From Prorocentrum cordatum (Eukaryota; Sar; Dinophyceae; Prorocentrales; Prorocentraceae), in assembly GCA_963575745.1 (NCBI GenBank), contig CAUYUJ010021170.1, positions 1,439,301 through 1,503,300 of the forward strand: a stretch of 64,000 nucleotides of DNA. The letters are read 5' to 3'. The notes under the pieces were generated by a model that saw only the letters and a list, made by a program, of their open reading frames with translations, made no database searches and was not told the origin of the DNA. The translations under genes and the position numbers were made by a program. Positions within the stretch are counted from its first letter, which is position 1. Each line of letters opens with the position of its first letter. This document shows, piece by piece, positions 41,076 to 52,459 of the stretch.

Positions 41076-42609
41076 TTAGGTCGGGCCTGTCCCTCTATAG
41101 GGGGAGGTTAGACGAAAAATAAATCATCCCAGTGCGACCCTACCTAGGAATTGGAGCATTTAGGAAAGCAACATCTACATCCACACCGACAACTACACTT
41201 ACATCTACACCTGCATCTACATATACATCAACATCAACAACTGTGCTATGCTATGTCATGACATGCTATGCTATGATGCGCTAGGCTATACTATGCTAGG
41301 CTATGCGATAGTATGCTATGCTATGTTATACTATACAATGCTATGAGATATGATGCTATGCCACGCTATGCTATGCTATGCTATGCCGCGCCATGATATA
41401 CTATGCTATGCTGCGCTGCGCTGCGCTATGCTATGCTATGCGATGCTGTGTTATGCTATGCAATGCTATGCAATGCTATGCTGCGCTGTGCTATGATAAG
41501 CTAAGATATGCTATGCTATGCTATGATGTGCTATGCTATGCTGCGCTATGCCATGCTATGCTACGCTATACTATGCTATGCTATGCTATGCTGTGCTATG
41601 GTATGCTGCGCTATGCTATGCTGCGCTATGCTATGCTATGCTATGCTATGCTATGCTATCCGATGCTATGCTAATGCTGCGCTTCGCTAAGCTAACCTAA
41701 GCTGAGCTAAGCTAAGCTAGGCTAGGCTCAGCTAAGCTAGGCTAAACCAAGCTAAGCTAGGCTAGGCTAAGCTAAGCTAAGCTAAGTTAAGCTAGGCTAA
41801 GCTAAGATTAGATAAGCAACGCTAAGCTAAGGGGACGCAACTGGGGGAACTGCGGGGCGGATGCCGGGGGAACCGCCGTTCTATAATATGCTATGCTATG
41901 CTATGATGCGCTGTGCTATGCTAATCTATGCTATGATAAGCTATGCTAAGCTATGATATGCAATACTGTGCTATGTTATGCTATGCGATGCCATGCCATG
42001 CTATGCTACGCTAAGCTACATTAAGCTAAGCTAAGCTCAGCTAAGCTAAGCTAAGGTAAGCCAAGCTAAGCTAAGCTAAGCTAAGCCGAGCTAAGCTAAG
42101 CCAAGCTAAGCTAAGACGAGATAAGCTAAGCCAAGCTAAGGGGGCGCTATGCTAAGCTATGCTAAGCTATGCTAAGCTATGCTATGCAATACTGTGCTAT
42201 GTTATGCTATGCTGTGCTATGCTATGCCATGCTATGCTATGCTACGCTAAGCTAAGCTACATTAGGCTAAGCTAAGCTAGGCTAAGCTAAGCGAAGCTAA
42301 GCTAAGGTAAGCCAAGCTAAGCTAAGCTAAGCTAAGCCAAGCTAAGCTAAGCCAAGCTAAGCTAGGACGAGATAAGCTAAGCCAAGCTAAGGGGGCGCGA
42401 CTGGGGGAACCGCGGGGCGGGGACCAGGGGAACCGCCCAGGGCGTGTAGCATTGCCCGGCCCCTTTAAGGTAAGAGAGTAAGAACCCTCTAGGCAGAGCC
42501 TAGGTATGGAAAAATCGTGACAAAAAAAGCCAAACATGCTCAACAAACGTCAAAAAATCGTCTCCAGACTATTTTTTCTCTATTTGGGGATATTCCTCAG
42601 GCCAAACTT
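41076..42609. mobile_element. TIR element M3, copy 4, split by the GCTAT/GCTAA satellite
   Basis: The left half TTAGGTCGGGCCTGTCCCTC...GACGAAAAATAAA lies at 41076-41122. The right half AAACATGCTCAACAAACGTC...GGATATTCCTC, then AGGCC, lies at about 42530-42609, with a small deletion at the right end. Together they match M3 copy 1 across the junction. Confidence 0.65.
41236..42385 (+). repeat. Pentanucleotide satellite (GCTAT)n and (GCTAA)n with higher-order structure
   Basis: Blocks of CTATG units alternate with blocks of CTAAG units. Three CTAAG blocks (about 41675-41830, 42000-42140 and 42245-42385) end in AAGCTAAGGGG(A/G)CGC. The first and third are followed by ACTGGGGGAAC(T/C)GCGGGGCGG. 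The blocks are therefore copies of a larger unit. The Met/Leu/Cys/Ala open frame inside is a shadow. Confidence 0.92.
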
Positions 42610-42849
42610 CACGCTAATCCACGCCCCCTTGATCCATGTTTGCGATCGCCTGACCAGTGCTGGAGTTTGGAGTCCCGAAACGGTGCGGTGACATACCGTG
42701 CGGTGACCTCGAAATCCCCTAAAACCTCACCGTACGGTCTGTCAGCGCACGGTTTTGGGACCCCGGAGGCCCCCGTCGCCCGAGGCATCCTCGGAGAACG
42801 ACCCGAGTCCCAAAACCGTGCGGTGACCCCGAATCCCCACCGACTCAGG

Positions 42850-43111
42850 AGGAAGAAGAAGAAGAGGAGGAGGAGGAGGAGGAGGAGGAGGAGGAGGAGC
42901 AGGAGCAGGAGGGAGGAGGAGGAGGAGGAGGAGGAGGAGGAGGAGGCGGAGGAGGAGGAGGAGAGGAGAGGAGGGAGGAGGAGGAGGAGGAGGAGAGGAG
43001 GAGAGGAGGAGGAGGAGGAGGGGGAGGAGGAGGAGCAGGAGGAGGGAGGAGGGAGGAGGGAGGGAGGAGGGAGGGAGGAGGAGGAGGAGGAGGAGGAGGA
43101 GGAGGAGGAGG
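42850..43111 (+). repeat. (GGA)n microsatellite
   Basis: GGA with GCA and GGGA interruptions. Confidence 0.95.
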
Positions 43112-43203
43112 TGGGCGCTGCGGGCGGAGCGTCGCCCAAAAGCCTGCCCAAGAAAAAGAGCATGAGGATGATCACTGCCCAGAGCAGGGCGAGTCCGAGG
43201 AGA

Positions 43204-43277
43204 GTCCGAGAAGAGAAAGAGAAAGAGAGATAAAGAAAGAGAGACAGAGAGCAAGAGAGCGAGAGAGAGAGAGAGAA
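43204..43277 (+). repeat. (GA)n microsatellite
   Basis: GAGAGA with AAAGA variants. Confidence 0.9.
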
Positions 43278-43489
43278 ATTATAGCCGGAGTGCAGTATCC
43301 CCAAACAGGGTTTTTCAAACCACTGCGGTTTCCAAGGTCGATTGCGTGCCCGTTCAGTGCGGCCAGAGGCGCAGCAGCGGGAGGCGGGAGGCGGGATGAG
43401 AGAGGAGGGAAGAGGAGCCAGGCGGGAAGCGGGAAGAGAGAGGGAGGCGGGAGAAGGAATGAGAAAGGTTGTGATTGGAGCCCGTGTGC

Positions 43490-45080
43490 TACGAAACGTC
43501 TCAGGCAGAACGGGCCAGACCATCTCGCGCGCAACATCTTCGAGCTTCGCATTGTGAGGATGGCTCAAGCGAAACGGGCCGGACCACCTCGCGAGCGACA
43601 TCCTGGAGTTCAGTATTGGAAAGATGTCTCAAACGAAACAGGCCAGACAACCTCTCGCACACGTTCTGACAAGTCCACGTCACACTCGCTTCCCGTTAGG
43701 TCCTCTCCTGCAACTCCCTTCCTTCTCCCTCCTCCTCCTCCTTCCTCCTCCTGCCTGCCCCCTCATCCACATCATCCTCCTCCTGCTTCTCCCTTCCATC
43801 TCCTCCTCCTTCTCCTCCTCCTCCTCCTCATCCACCTCCTCTTCATCCCGACGGCATCTCGGAGCCCAAAATTGCGAGGATGTCTCCAGCGTAACGGGCT
43901 GGACCACCTCGCGCACGGCATCTAGGACCCCAGAGTTGCGACGATGTCTCGGGCGAAACGTGCTGCGAGGAAGTCTCATGCGAAACGGGCCGGACCACCT
44001 CGAGCGCGGCGTCTCAAAGCTCCGAATTGCGGGGGCCTCCTGGGGCCTCCTGGGGCCTCCTGGGGACCTCCTGGGGCTTCCTCCTGGGCCTCCTGTGGCC
44101 TCCTGGGCCCCGCCCGGGGCTTTCTGAAGCCTCTTGGGGCTCCCAGGGGGGGATATCTAACATGTGGCCGTCTGGGCCCACCAAAATGGGGCGGGGGCCA
44201 CAAGAGCAGGAAAAATCAACGAATCGACACCAGATGTGTATTAACTTGACACGTTCTGATAGGGGGCCTCCCTGGGGCCTCCTGGGAGCCTCCTGGGAAT
44301 CTCCTGGGGACCCCTGCCTGGGGCCTGTCCTGGGCGTCCTGCGGCCTCCTGAAGCTCTCTGGGGCCTCCTGGGGCTCCTAGGGTCCCAGGGGGGATATGT
44401 AACATGTAGTCTTCTGGGCCCACAGGCTGGACCTCTTCTTGCGCGGCATCTGGGAGCTCAGAGTTGCGAGAATGTCTTGTGCGAAACGGGCCAGACCACC
44501 TTGCGCACGGCAGAGCTCAGAGTTGCGAGGATGTCTCAGGCGAGACACGCCAGACCACTTCGCGCAGGGCATCTCAGAACTCAGAGTTGCGAGGATGTCT
44601 CAAGCGAAACGGGCTGGACCACGTCGCGCGCGGCATCTCCGAGGTCAGAGTTGCGAGGATGTCTCAGGCGAAACGCGCCGGACCACCTCGCACACGGCAT
44701 CTCAGAGCTCAGAGTTTGGAGGATGTCTCAAGCGATACGGGCCAGACCACCTCTCGCGCGGCATCTCGGAGCCCAGAGTTGTGAGGATGTCTCAAGCGCA
44801 ACGGGCTGGACCACCTCGCAAGCGTCATCTCGGAGCCCAGAGTTTCGAAGATGTCTCAGGCGAAACGGGCCAGACCACCTCTCGCACGGCACCTCGGAGC
44901 TCAGAGTTTCGAGGATGTCTCAAGCGAAACGGCCCAGACCACCTCTCGCGCGGCGTCCCGGAGCGCAACTTTTCGAGGATGTCTCAGGCGAAACGGCCAA
45001 TCACAGCCAACTCAGAAACGAGAGTTGTGAGGATGTCTCAAGCGAAACGGCCTGGACCATCAGATTTTTGTGAGGATGTC
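43490..45080 (+). repeat. Minisatellite T4 (about 64-bp unit) with a T5 insertion
   Basis: Units carry GGATGTCTCAAGCGAAACGG, GCCAGACCACCTCGCGC and GGCATCTCGGAGCTCAGAGT. About three units at 43490-43690, two to three at 43860-44030 and about ten at 44420-45080. 44033-44400 is reversed T5 (GGGGCCTCCTGGGG). A (CCT)n lies at 43720-43840. Because 64 is not a multiple of three, one 348-codon frame (44027-45073) cycles through all three readings of the unit. Confidence 0.88.
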
Positions 45081-45165
45081 TCTGCTCCCCTTTCCCTCGG
45101 CCAGAGTTAGCTTCTATCACAACAGCACTCCGTTCAGCAAGCTGTTTGAGGAGTAAAGGCATGAC

Positions 45166-45228
45166 TATATATATATATATATATATCGAGAGAGAGAGAG
45201 AGAGATAGAGAGAGCGTGGGAGGGAGAA

Positions 45229-45262
<34 letters not shown>

Positions 45263-45310
45263 AAATAGAAAGAGATACAGAGAGTGAGAGAGAGAGAGAG
45301 AGAAAGAAGG
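45166..45310 (+). repeat. (AT)n(GA)n compound microsatellite
   Basis: ATATAT at 45166-45187, then GAGAGA with AAAGA variants. Confidence 0.93.
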
Positions 45311-45394
45311 AGAGACAACAAAAAAGAAGGATAACAGGTGGGGCGCCTATCTGACAAGAGCTTTCTGTTCCCTGGCAGGGGTGAGGAGCATGAG

Positions 45395-45557
45395 GAGCAT
45401 GATGAGGAGGAGGAGGAGGAGGAGGAGGAGGAGGAGCAGGAGCAGGAGGAGCAGGAGGAGCAGGCGGAGGAGGAGGGGGAAACACGGTAGCAGGAGGAGA
45501 AGCAGCAGCAGGAGAAAGGGAATGAGGAGGAGCACGAGGGAAGGGCGGAGGAGCAGG

Positions 45558-45593
<36 letters not shown>

Positions 45594-45685
45594 AGGAGCA
45601 GGAGCAGCAGCAGCAGCAGCAACAGGAGATAGGGAGTGAGGAGGAGGAGGACGAGGAGCAGGAGCAGGAGGAGCAGCAGCCGGAG
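45395..45685 (+). repeat. (GGA)n/(GCAGGA)n microsatellite
   Basis: GGA alternating with AGCAGGAGCAGG. Confidence 0.92.
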
Positions 45686-45887
45686 GCCGGGGACGTCGGC
45701 CCTGCCCCACAGCTCGCCAGCGAACCCAGGTGAACCACCGACTGCGCAGCGGCGTCGCAAACCCTGGCCCTACCCGGGGTGGGCCTTCTCGGGCTGCATA
45801 CTTCCGCCCACTAGCACGACCGCTCAGTCTCTCTGCTCTGCCTCCTGTTTTTAATTGGGATGCTGTTTGTTGTTGTTTTTTGTTTTG

Positions 45888-45998
45888 TTCTCTCTCTCTC
45901 TCTCTCTATATATATCACTCCCTCTCTCCCAGATGAGGAGGAGTTGGAAGAGGAGGAGGAGGAGGAGGAGGAGGAGGAGAAAGATGAGGAGGAGGAAA
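45888..45998 (+). repeat. (CT)n(AT)n then (GGA)n
   Basis: CTCTCT and a short TATATA at 45888-45915, and GGA at about 45933-45998. Confidence 0.9.
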
Positions 45999-45999
45999 C

Positions 46000-46790
46000 A
46001 CATTGCGACTGCGCGTCGAGTCGGCATACGCAAAAGAAAGACGCTCCTCTTGTACCGCCAACCGCACGTCCTCGCGAGTTGCGGCTGCGAATCGAGGGCT
46101 GACCCTCAGCACATCACAGCATCTCCCCGTCAAGGATCACTTGCGAACGCTAGACCAAGACTGGTCAGGAAGACAATCGCCACTAGCATCAGATCGGTCC
46201 ATAAAATGGTCGTGCTGATCGATGCCCCTATGATCCTACCGTGTCCCCCATCGATCGGTGATGCTTGCTGGATGCTCAGGCGAGTGAGTCGGGGCGGTTA
46301 AGCGCTGCACGGACTTGCTGGATGTGAGCGCGGACTGGTGATGGAAGAAACACCAAACATGCCTTCGCGCTCCTATGAGGGCCTCTTTGGGAAACCAGCG
46401 ATGGCGAACTACAGCCCTTGTGTCTGCAAGACGGCTGCAGGCGATGGCATGCAGGCACGCAAGACCCCCCCCAAGCGAGCCATGCGTTGCGCGTGCTGGT
46501 CTCGCAACGGTTACGCCTGCTGAGAAGCGTGCAGCTGCATAGAGACCGAAGGGGAGGTCAACACAGTCTCTGGCGTGTGGCAGAACATCGTGTGCCGTGC
46601 GCCTCCGAAGCCATCATGCGGTAGATACGTACGACGAGGACCCTGGCTGTCAAGCATATTCGGGCCCATTGTTCGTCGACCTTCGGAGATCCTCAAACGC
46701 CCCAGAACTTCCGTGGGGCCCCGAGGCCGCCGGGGGACTGGACAATTCCGTGGGACACCTGCTGGCGGGCAAAACTCTCATGCGACGTGC
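46000..46790. other. Spacer without recognised gene
   Basis: Relatively unique, balanced composition. Short open frames on both strands; no domain recognised. Confidence 0.4.
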
Positions 46791-46791
46791 C

Positions 46792-46971
46792 TACAGTCGG
46801 GGCGTTGACCTAAGGAACCCTAAATAAGGAACGAGGCCCCTCTTTCCCATAAGTTAAACTTCCATTTCCCATGGAAACCCTCAGGACAACCTGAGGCAAA
46901 CTGTTAAACAATCAAGGAACACCGAGCCCCTCCCCAACGAAAAGGGTTCCTTCTTCAGCGCCCCGACTGTA
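46792..46971. mobile_element. Tc1/mariner-type MITE M2, copy 5
   Basis: 180 bp from TACAGTCGGGGCGTTGACCT to CAGCGCCCCGACTGTA. Both ends are intact and TA-flanked. Confidence 0.88.
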
Positions 46972-47511
46972 CCGGCACATATGAAGAAGAGCACCCGAAA
47001 GATCCGGAGGGCAGCGAGAGGCAACCAATCATGCGACGGCGAGTCACTCGAAGGGGCGCCAGCGTGCACGATGAGACACTGCAAAACATGCGAGGGCGTA
47101 GTTCTGCAGGGCATCACGACCCCCTCCTCCCCCTGCACCTCCGCACTCTCCTCCCAAGGAGCGCGCAAGAGACCCGCGAAGCCGCGTGACATTGGAAAGG
47201 GGCATGTTCGGTCTGCGCAAAGCGGTACAACGTGCGATTGAACGACCAACTGGCGGACGCTTTCGACGGATCGGATTAAACTTCGCCCCGACCCCCCCAC
47301 TCCGAAACATCGTGCTGAGTTCCCGGACTTCTGACAGAACTCCTGAGGCCAGCGCTAACCCCGGGAGGAGCTCCAAGTCGGCAGGGCAACGCAGAGCGAG
47401 CGCGCAGAGATCAGCTGGGCCACGACTCGCCCAACACAATTCCCTGTCAACCCTCAGATCTTTGGCCTGGAAACTGCACGCGTGGGCGAATCCTGGATTC
47501 CGGTGCTTCCG

Positions 47512-47861
47512 TACAGTCGGAGCGTGGACCCCAGGAACCCTAGATAAGGAACGAGGCCCCTCAGATCCACAAGTTGGACTTCGAGTTCCCATCGAAAACC
47601 CCTCGTCCTCCTCCTCCTCCTCCTCCTCCTCCTCCTCCTCGTCCTCGTCCTCGTCCTCCTCCTCCTCCTCCTTCTCCTCCTCCTCCTCCTCCTCCCTCCT
47701 CCTCATCCTCCTCCTCGTCCTCGGCCTCGTCCTTCTTCTTCTCCTCCTCCTCCTCATCCTCCTCCTCCTGGACAAAACCCCAAGGCAAACTGTGAAGCAA
47801 TCCAGGGAAAACGGAGCCCCTCCCCAGCGAGAAGGGTTCCTTCTTCGGGGCCCCGACTGCT
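47512..47861. mobile_element. Tc1/mariner-type MITE M2, copy 6, with internal (CCT)n
   Basis: Starts TACAGTCGGAGCGTGGACCC, ends CTTCGGGGCCCCGACTG. Internal M2 sequence (TCCCATCGAAAACCCCT / AAAACCCCAAGGCAAACTGTG) is split by about 165 bp of CCT at 47604-47770. An M2 copy without the array is 180 bp. Confidence 0.83.
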
Positions 47862-47885
47862 GCGCGCGAGGGCAGGACGGCAGTG

Positions 47886-48170
47886 CCTCCTCCTCCTCCT
47901 CCTCCTCCTCCTCCGCTCGCTCCTCCTCGCTCCTCCTCCTCCTCCTCCTCCCTCCTCCTCCTCCTCCTCCTCGCTCCTCCTCCTCCTCGCTCCTCCTCCT
48001 CCTCCTCGCTCCTCCTCCTCCTCCTCCTCCTCCTCCTCCTCCTCCTCCTCCTCCTCGCTCCTCCTCCTCCTCCTCCTCCTCCTCTCCTCCTCCTCCTCCT
48101 CCTCGCTCCTCCTCCTCCTCCTCCTCCTTCTCCTCCTCCTCCTCCTCCTCCTCCTCCTCCTCCTCCTCTG
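47886..48170 (+). repeat. (CCT)n microsatellite with CGCTCCTCCT blocks
   Basis: CCT with recurrent CGCT punctuation, giving a loose higher-order pattern. Confidence 0.94.
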
Positions 48171-48569
48171 GCTTGCGCGTGAGCCCTGCAGTGCCGAGCC
48201 ACTGCCTGCAAAAGGCCGGCGCAGCCTGCCTGCACCCTGTCTCCCTGCTCTATGCGCACCTCGTGCGGGTTCACCTGGCTCGCAGTGGGGGGCCTCGAGT
48301 ACGAAATCGCGCGGGAAGGCAACGCACAGCAGTACCCATGCACGCTGCCAGTGCAAGCGTGGCGGAGAGTACGGTGATGACGATGTCTCCACTGACGCAG
48401 GCATGCCGACCCGTGCGCGTCACATCAGTGATCGTCGTGCCACCCTCAATCCACTTTCCTCGTCCGGCCACCGACTGAACACTTGGTTTGGCTGCACACT
48501 CTCGTTTCATCGTCACCCATTCCCCGCATTTCCCCAGCCGCACGCGGAATAACAAAACACATAATCATT

Positions 48570-48770
48570 ATACCAGCGAAAAACCACAATCAATGGATGG
48601 TTTTCGATGAAGGAGATCGACCGGAAACCCGGGAACCCGGAACCCACCGAAGCCGGCCCGGAAGCAATAACCTGGAACCCGGGAACCCGGGAGCCCGGCC
48701 GGCTACCAAAATATCGGCGGGAAACTTTCGCCACATCTTTCAGTTTCCGCTATATGACACCTTCAGTGGG
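48570..48770 (+). repeat. Second copy of the repeat at 10240-10540
   Basis: AGCGAAAAACCACAATCAATGG, GGAGATCGACCGGAAACCCG and TCGGCGGGAAACTTTCGCCA correspond to the first copy, without the GATC expansion. Confidence 0.75.
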
Positions 48771-48779
48771 ACGCACACT

Positions 48780-49470
48780 TGGAGGCGCGCGTCCGACCCG
48801 AACATATAGTATACCCATCTTGCAGTACATCGCTTCCCGAGCGGTGCGGCCAGAAAGCGCCCGCCACGACGCACATATACTATAAGCTTCCTCGGTGCGC
48901 GCGTCGCCCCTTGGGCGCGACGCACATATAGGTTCAGTATGTTGGGGTGACGCCGGGAAGCTTGCCTGGCGTGCTAGACCCTACTGTTTTTGTTTTGAGT
49001 CTTTTTCTACAAAAACTCTCCTCTGGGCCTCCGGTCCGTGCCGCTGGCCTCCCGGAAAAGGCGGTTGCCGTGCCTCCCCAATGGCCGTCTCGCTAGGGAC
49101 GCCCTCAAACAATCCCAATCGCACTGCTTGGGGAGGCACGGGAGAGACCGCCCGGTGGCGCCACGGACCGGCACCGGCGCGAGACCTCGAGCCGCAGTGC
49201 GGCGCGCCAGGGTGCTCTCCTGCTGCTTCTCCTCCACCTCCGCTTCCTCCTCTCCGTTCCTGTGCCTGTTCCTCCGCCTTCTCCATCCCTCCCATCCCCC
49301 CTCTCCTTATCAACAGCTCCCCACCTCCTCTCATATCCTTATCAATAGCTCCCATCTCATCTCCCATCTCCTTCCCATCTCCTTATCAATACCTCCCCCC
49401 TGTCGTGCCCCCGGGCGTATCGGTAGGGCGGGGCGTTCCGCCCGAGACTTCCTCCCTATCTGTGAGCCTG
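48780..49470. other. Spacer without recognised gene
   Basis: Contains two related GACGCACATATA segments (about 48870 and 48918) and a Pro/Ser/Ile-rich pyrimidine stretch with near-repeats of CTTATCAATA and CCCATCTC (49305-49400). Confidence 0.4.
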
Positions 49471-49477
49471 AAACTTG

Positions 49478-49735
49478 GAATTCGCAACAATTGCACGGAT
49501 GGGAAGGGGGGCCTGTTTTGAAAAAGGAGCTCCCGCCTACGTGCCCGCACCTTCCAATGTAAAACTTCAACAATTACACGGATGGAGGGCGGCTTCTTTT
49601 CAAAACGGGACTCTTGCCTTAGTGCCGCGCGCATTCGTCGTCAAAGCCTGCAGCGGTTGCCGGGATGGAGGACGGCTCTTTTTTTTGCAACATGGGGCTC
49701 TCACGTGAGACGTTCCTCAAATTACTTTCTCGGGG
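49478..49735 (-). repeat. Minisatellite T3, inverted block
   Basis: CACGGATGGAGGGCGGC, TTCAAAACGGG and CTCTTGCC in about three units: the reverse complement of the 16.1-17.3 kb family. It ends at a (TA)n tract, 49738-49795. Confidence 0.78.
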
Positions 49736-49737
49736 CT

Positions 49738-49739
49738 CG

Positions 49740-49795
<56 letters not shown>
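49738..49795. repeat. (TA)n microsatellite
   Basis: Alternating TA with one central TT. Confidence 0.95.
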
Positions 49796-49854
49796 TATCT
49801 GGATTATCTCACATCAGGAGATCCCGGGGATGGGCGCCCCCCCCCCCCCCCAAT

Positions 49855-50860
49855 AGAATTTTGGCGGCCCAAGGGGCCCGTGGGGCTCTCTCTGGCCAGT
49901 CCCCGGAGGCCCCAGGGGTCCCTTGGGTGTTCTCTGGCCCGCCAGTTGGGCTTCCCAAGACGGTCCAAAGGGCCCGAAATCTCCGAATAATCTGCCCAAT
50001 ACGCCTATGACCACTTGACGACGGCCCAAAAGGCCCCCAATACCGCCCAAGAGGTCTCCGAGAGGCCTCCGAAAAGGCCTCATTGATGCTGGCACCCGAG
50101 GTTGTGCAGCCTGAATCGCTTGAAGCATCTTCGCATTTGGGCTCACATATGCCGCGAGCGAAGTGGTCCGTCCAGTTTCGCTTGAGACATCCCGCCAATG
50201 CTGGGCTCAGATATTTTTTCACATGAAGTGGCCTTGCCGGTCTCCCCTCAAACGTCCTCCCCTATTTGGGATCCGCGTGCAGCGCGCAAGAAGGTGCGGC
50301 CAGTATCGAATCAGACATGATCGGAACTTTGACCTGGAAAATGTCCAGACCTGAAGTGGTCCAGCCATTCTCGCTTGAGACGCCCTCGCAACTCTGCGTC
50401 CAGAGATGCCGCACGAAAGATGCCCCGGCCAGTTCCGCCTGTAACATCCTGCCAACTCTGGGCTCAGAATGCCGCTAACTTGAGGTGGCCTGGCCAGTCT
50501 CACTTGATTACTCCTGCCAACTGTGGCTCAGAGATGGCGCGCGCAGGCGCCCAAGCAACTCCGAGACATCCCAGCAACTGCCGAGACACCCCGGCAACTT
50601 CCAAGCCAGATTCGCCTGAGACACCCAAACGACTTCCGAGATAAGAAATGCCCCCACCTAAAATAATTCCAGCCAGTCTCGCCTAAGAAGTCCTCCCCTG
50701 TTTGAGCTCAGGCGTGCCGCGCGCGAGGAGGTCGTCCAGTATCGCTTCAGATGTAATCGCAATCTGGGCCTGAGAGAGATCCGAACTTCAATGTCCAGCC
50801 ACTCTCGCCTCAGATGACGAACGAGAGATGCCCTGGCCAGTCTCACATATCCCCATGTCC
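49855..50860 (-). repeat. Inverted T5 (49855-50095) followed by inverted T4 (50095-50860)
   Basis: T5: GGCCCAAGGGGCCC and CCCAAGAGG motifs. T4: TTTCGCTTGAGACATCCC and AGTGGTCC, the reverse complement of the 43.5-45.1 kb unit, in about nine diverged copies. Confidence 0.78.
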
Positions 50861-51006
50861 TGGGCGCCCTTCCCCGCTCGTGCTACACCGCACGTCAATT
50901 CTGCATGGGTCGACCAGCATCTGGCGCAAGCGTCCGCTGCGCCCTGAGTGCGCCCGACGTCGCCGCCCCATCCGTTGAACAGCCATCGGCCGCGCCTCCT
51001 CGTGCG

Positions 51007-51841
51007 ATGGCTCCCAAGACGTCCAACGCGACGTACGACTACACCCCGACCCCAGCAGCGTCGCTCGCTGCAGGCGCGCAAGCGCAAGGGGACCGCGAGT
51101 ATGTGTCCCTCTACACTGAGCGCGTCCACGTGGAGCTCTTGGACATCAACAAACACAAGTCCAACGGCATCCGCGTCACCATCGCAGACGGCGCGAGCCT
51201 CCGTTTCCGGGCCGAGCGCAAGACACATGGACTCACCACGTTGTGGAAAGACGCCGCTGCCGTCCACGACCTCTCACCAGCACCTCTTGGAGTTCAGACC
51301 GCCCAGTGCGGTTTCACACGAGCGTTCAGCCAGGGGAACCCCACTCCGAGCTGGGCGCACGTGCACGTGGCTTTCGGACTGAACCCGCGCACCGCCGCCG
51401 CCGCCCACAAGCGCGTCATCCAGTTCACCGCGGACACTCTTACGCACAGCTACTTTGAGGCCGACTTTGAGGTCCCTGCGAATGAGAAACACTCGAGCTT
51501 CAAGATCACTTCAGCCAAAACCAACAACCGCCTCAGCCGCACCAGGCAGTTCAAGATGATGGACGGCACCGACAAGACAGTCAAGGAGCTTCACAACTTC
51601 TGTTTCTTGGTTGCGAGTAAAGTCCCGGACAAGTTGCTCACCCCGCTGCGCAACCTCCGCAAAAAAATACCCTCAGTTCATCACGTGGGCCTCGTGCGCG
51701 CCGAACGCGCCCGCGCAGGACACCGCGCCGTCAGCGCTCCCTTCGCCCACGGCAGAGCCCAGCGGGCCCCGCAAGCGCCCTGCAGCGGCGACGCCGACAG
51801 CCCCAGTGACCAAGAAGCCAGCGAATATGTCCAAGAAGTAA
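51007..51841 (+). pseudogene. Unrecognised gene with one homopolymer frameshift and an NLS-like tail
   Basis: The ATG at 51007 (GCGATGGCTCCC) opens a frame with protein-like composition: ELLDINKHKSNGIRVTIADG, then HVHVAFGLNPRTAAAAHKRV, SYFEADFEVPANEKHSSFKI, and KELHNFCFLVASKVPDKLL. At about 51660-51667 the run AAAAAAA puts it out of frame; one A fewer would join YPQFITWASCAPNAPAQDT and a basic tail with KRPAAATP...TKKPANMSKK and TAA at 51839-51841. The tail resembles a bipartite nuclear localisation signal. No family recognised; it could be a retroposed gene or a viral-type gene. The uncorrected frame runs from 50905 to 52065. Confidence 0.55.
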
Positions 51842-52413
51842 GGTGCCCTGCAGGGTCCGCCCACCGAGCCATGCAGATTTGCACACCAGGCGCGCGAACG
51901 CTTCCTCTCGGGAAGTCCGGGGCGCTAAGCTACACGCCGATTTTTTCAAGCAGGCCCGGGACCGTTCGTCGCCGCTCCGATGTTGCAGAGCACCACGTCA
52001 GGATCGCCCCTACACCCTGTGAGAAAAAACATCATCACCAAACTGTGCGGCGTCGCCGCCCGTGACCTTCCCAACCCAAATCTGCAGAGGTATGAGGCCA
52101 CCATCGTTGCCAGCACCCTTTTCGTTGTATTCACCTCATCCGAAGCCTCCCTCTCCCTTCCCCTGCCCTCGGCGTTGCATCCCCGCCTAATCTTATCGCC
52201 GATGACCGTCGCGTGCATCGCCCCTTGCCAACTCGGCGCGCGCGCACGGCGCGCGCGCACTCCATGGGCCGACGCCCATGCGCCCGTGACCTTCCCATCC
52301 CCGTCCCTGCCCATCGCCGACGCTTCAGCCCGCATAGTCGCACTTCACTCGCACATTGCACGCCAGCGCATCGTGCCAAGACCTCCAAGCGAAGCGCAGC
52401 GAGCTTCAAGTCT

Positions 52414-52417
<4 letters not shown>

Positions 52418-52459
<42 letters not shown>

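Noticed and set aside
41378-41690. Cys/Tyr/Met/Leu open frames
   Set aside because: Readings of the GCTAT pentamer satellite.
44027-45073. 348-codon open frame
   Set aside because: It lies wholly in the 64-bp minisatellite and cycles through its three phases; no start context, domain or independent support.
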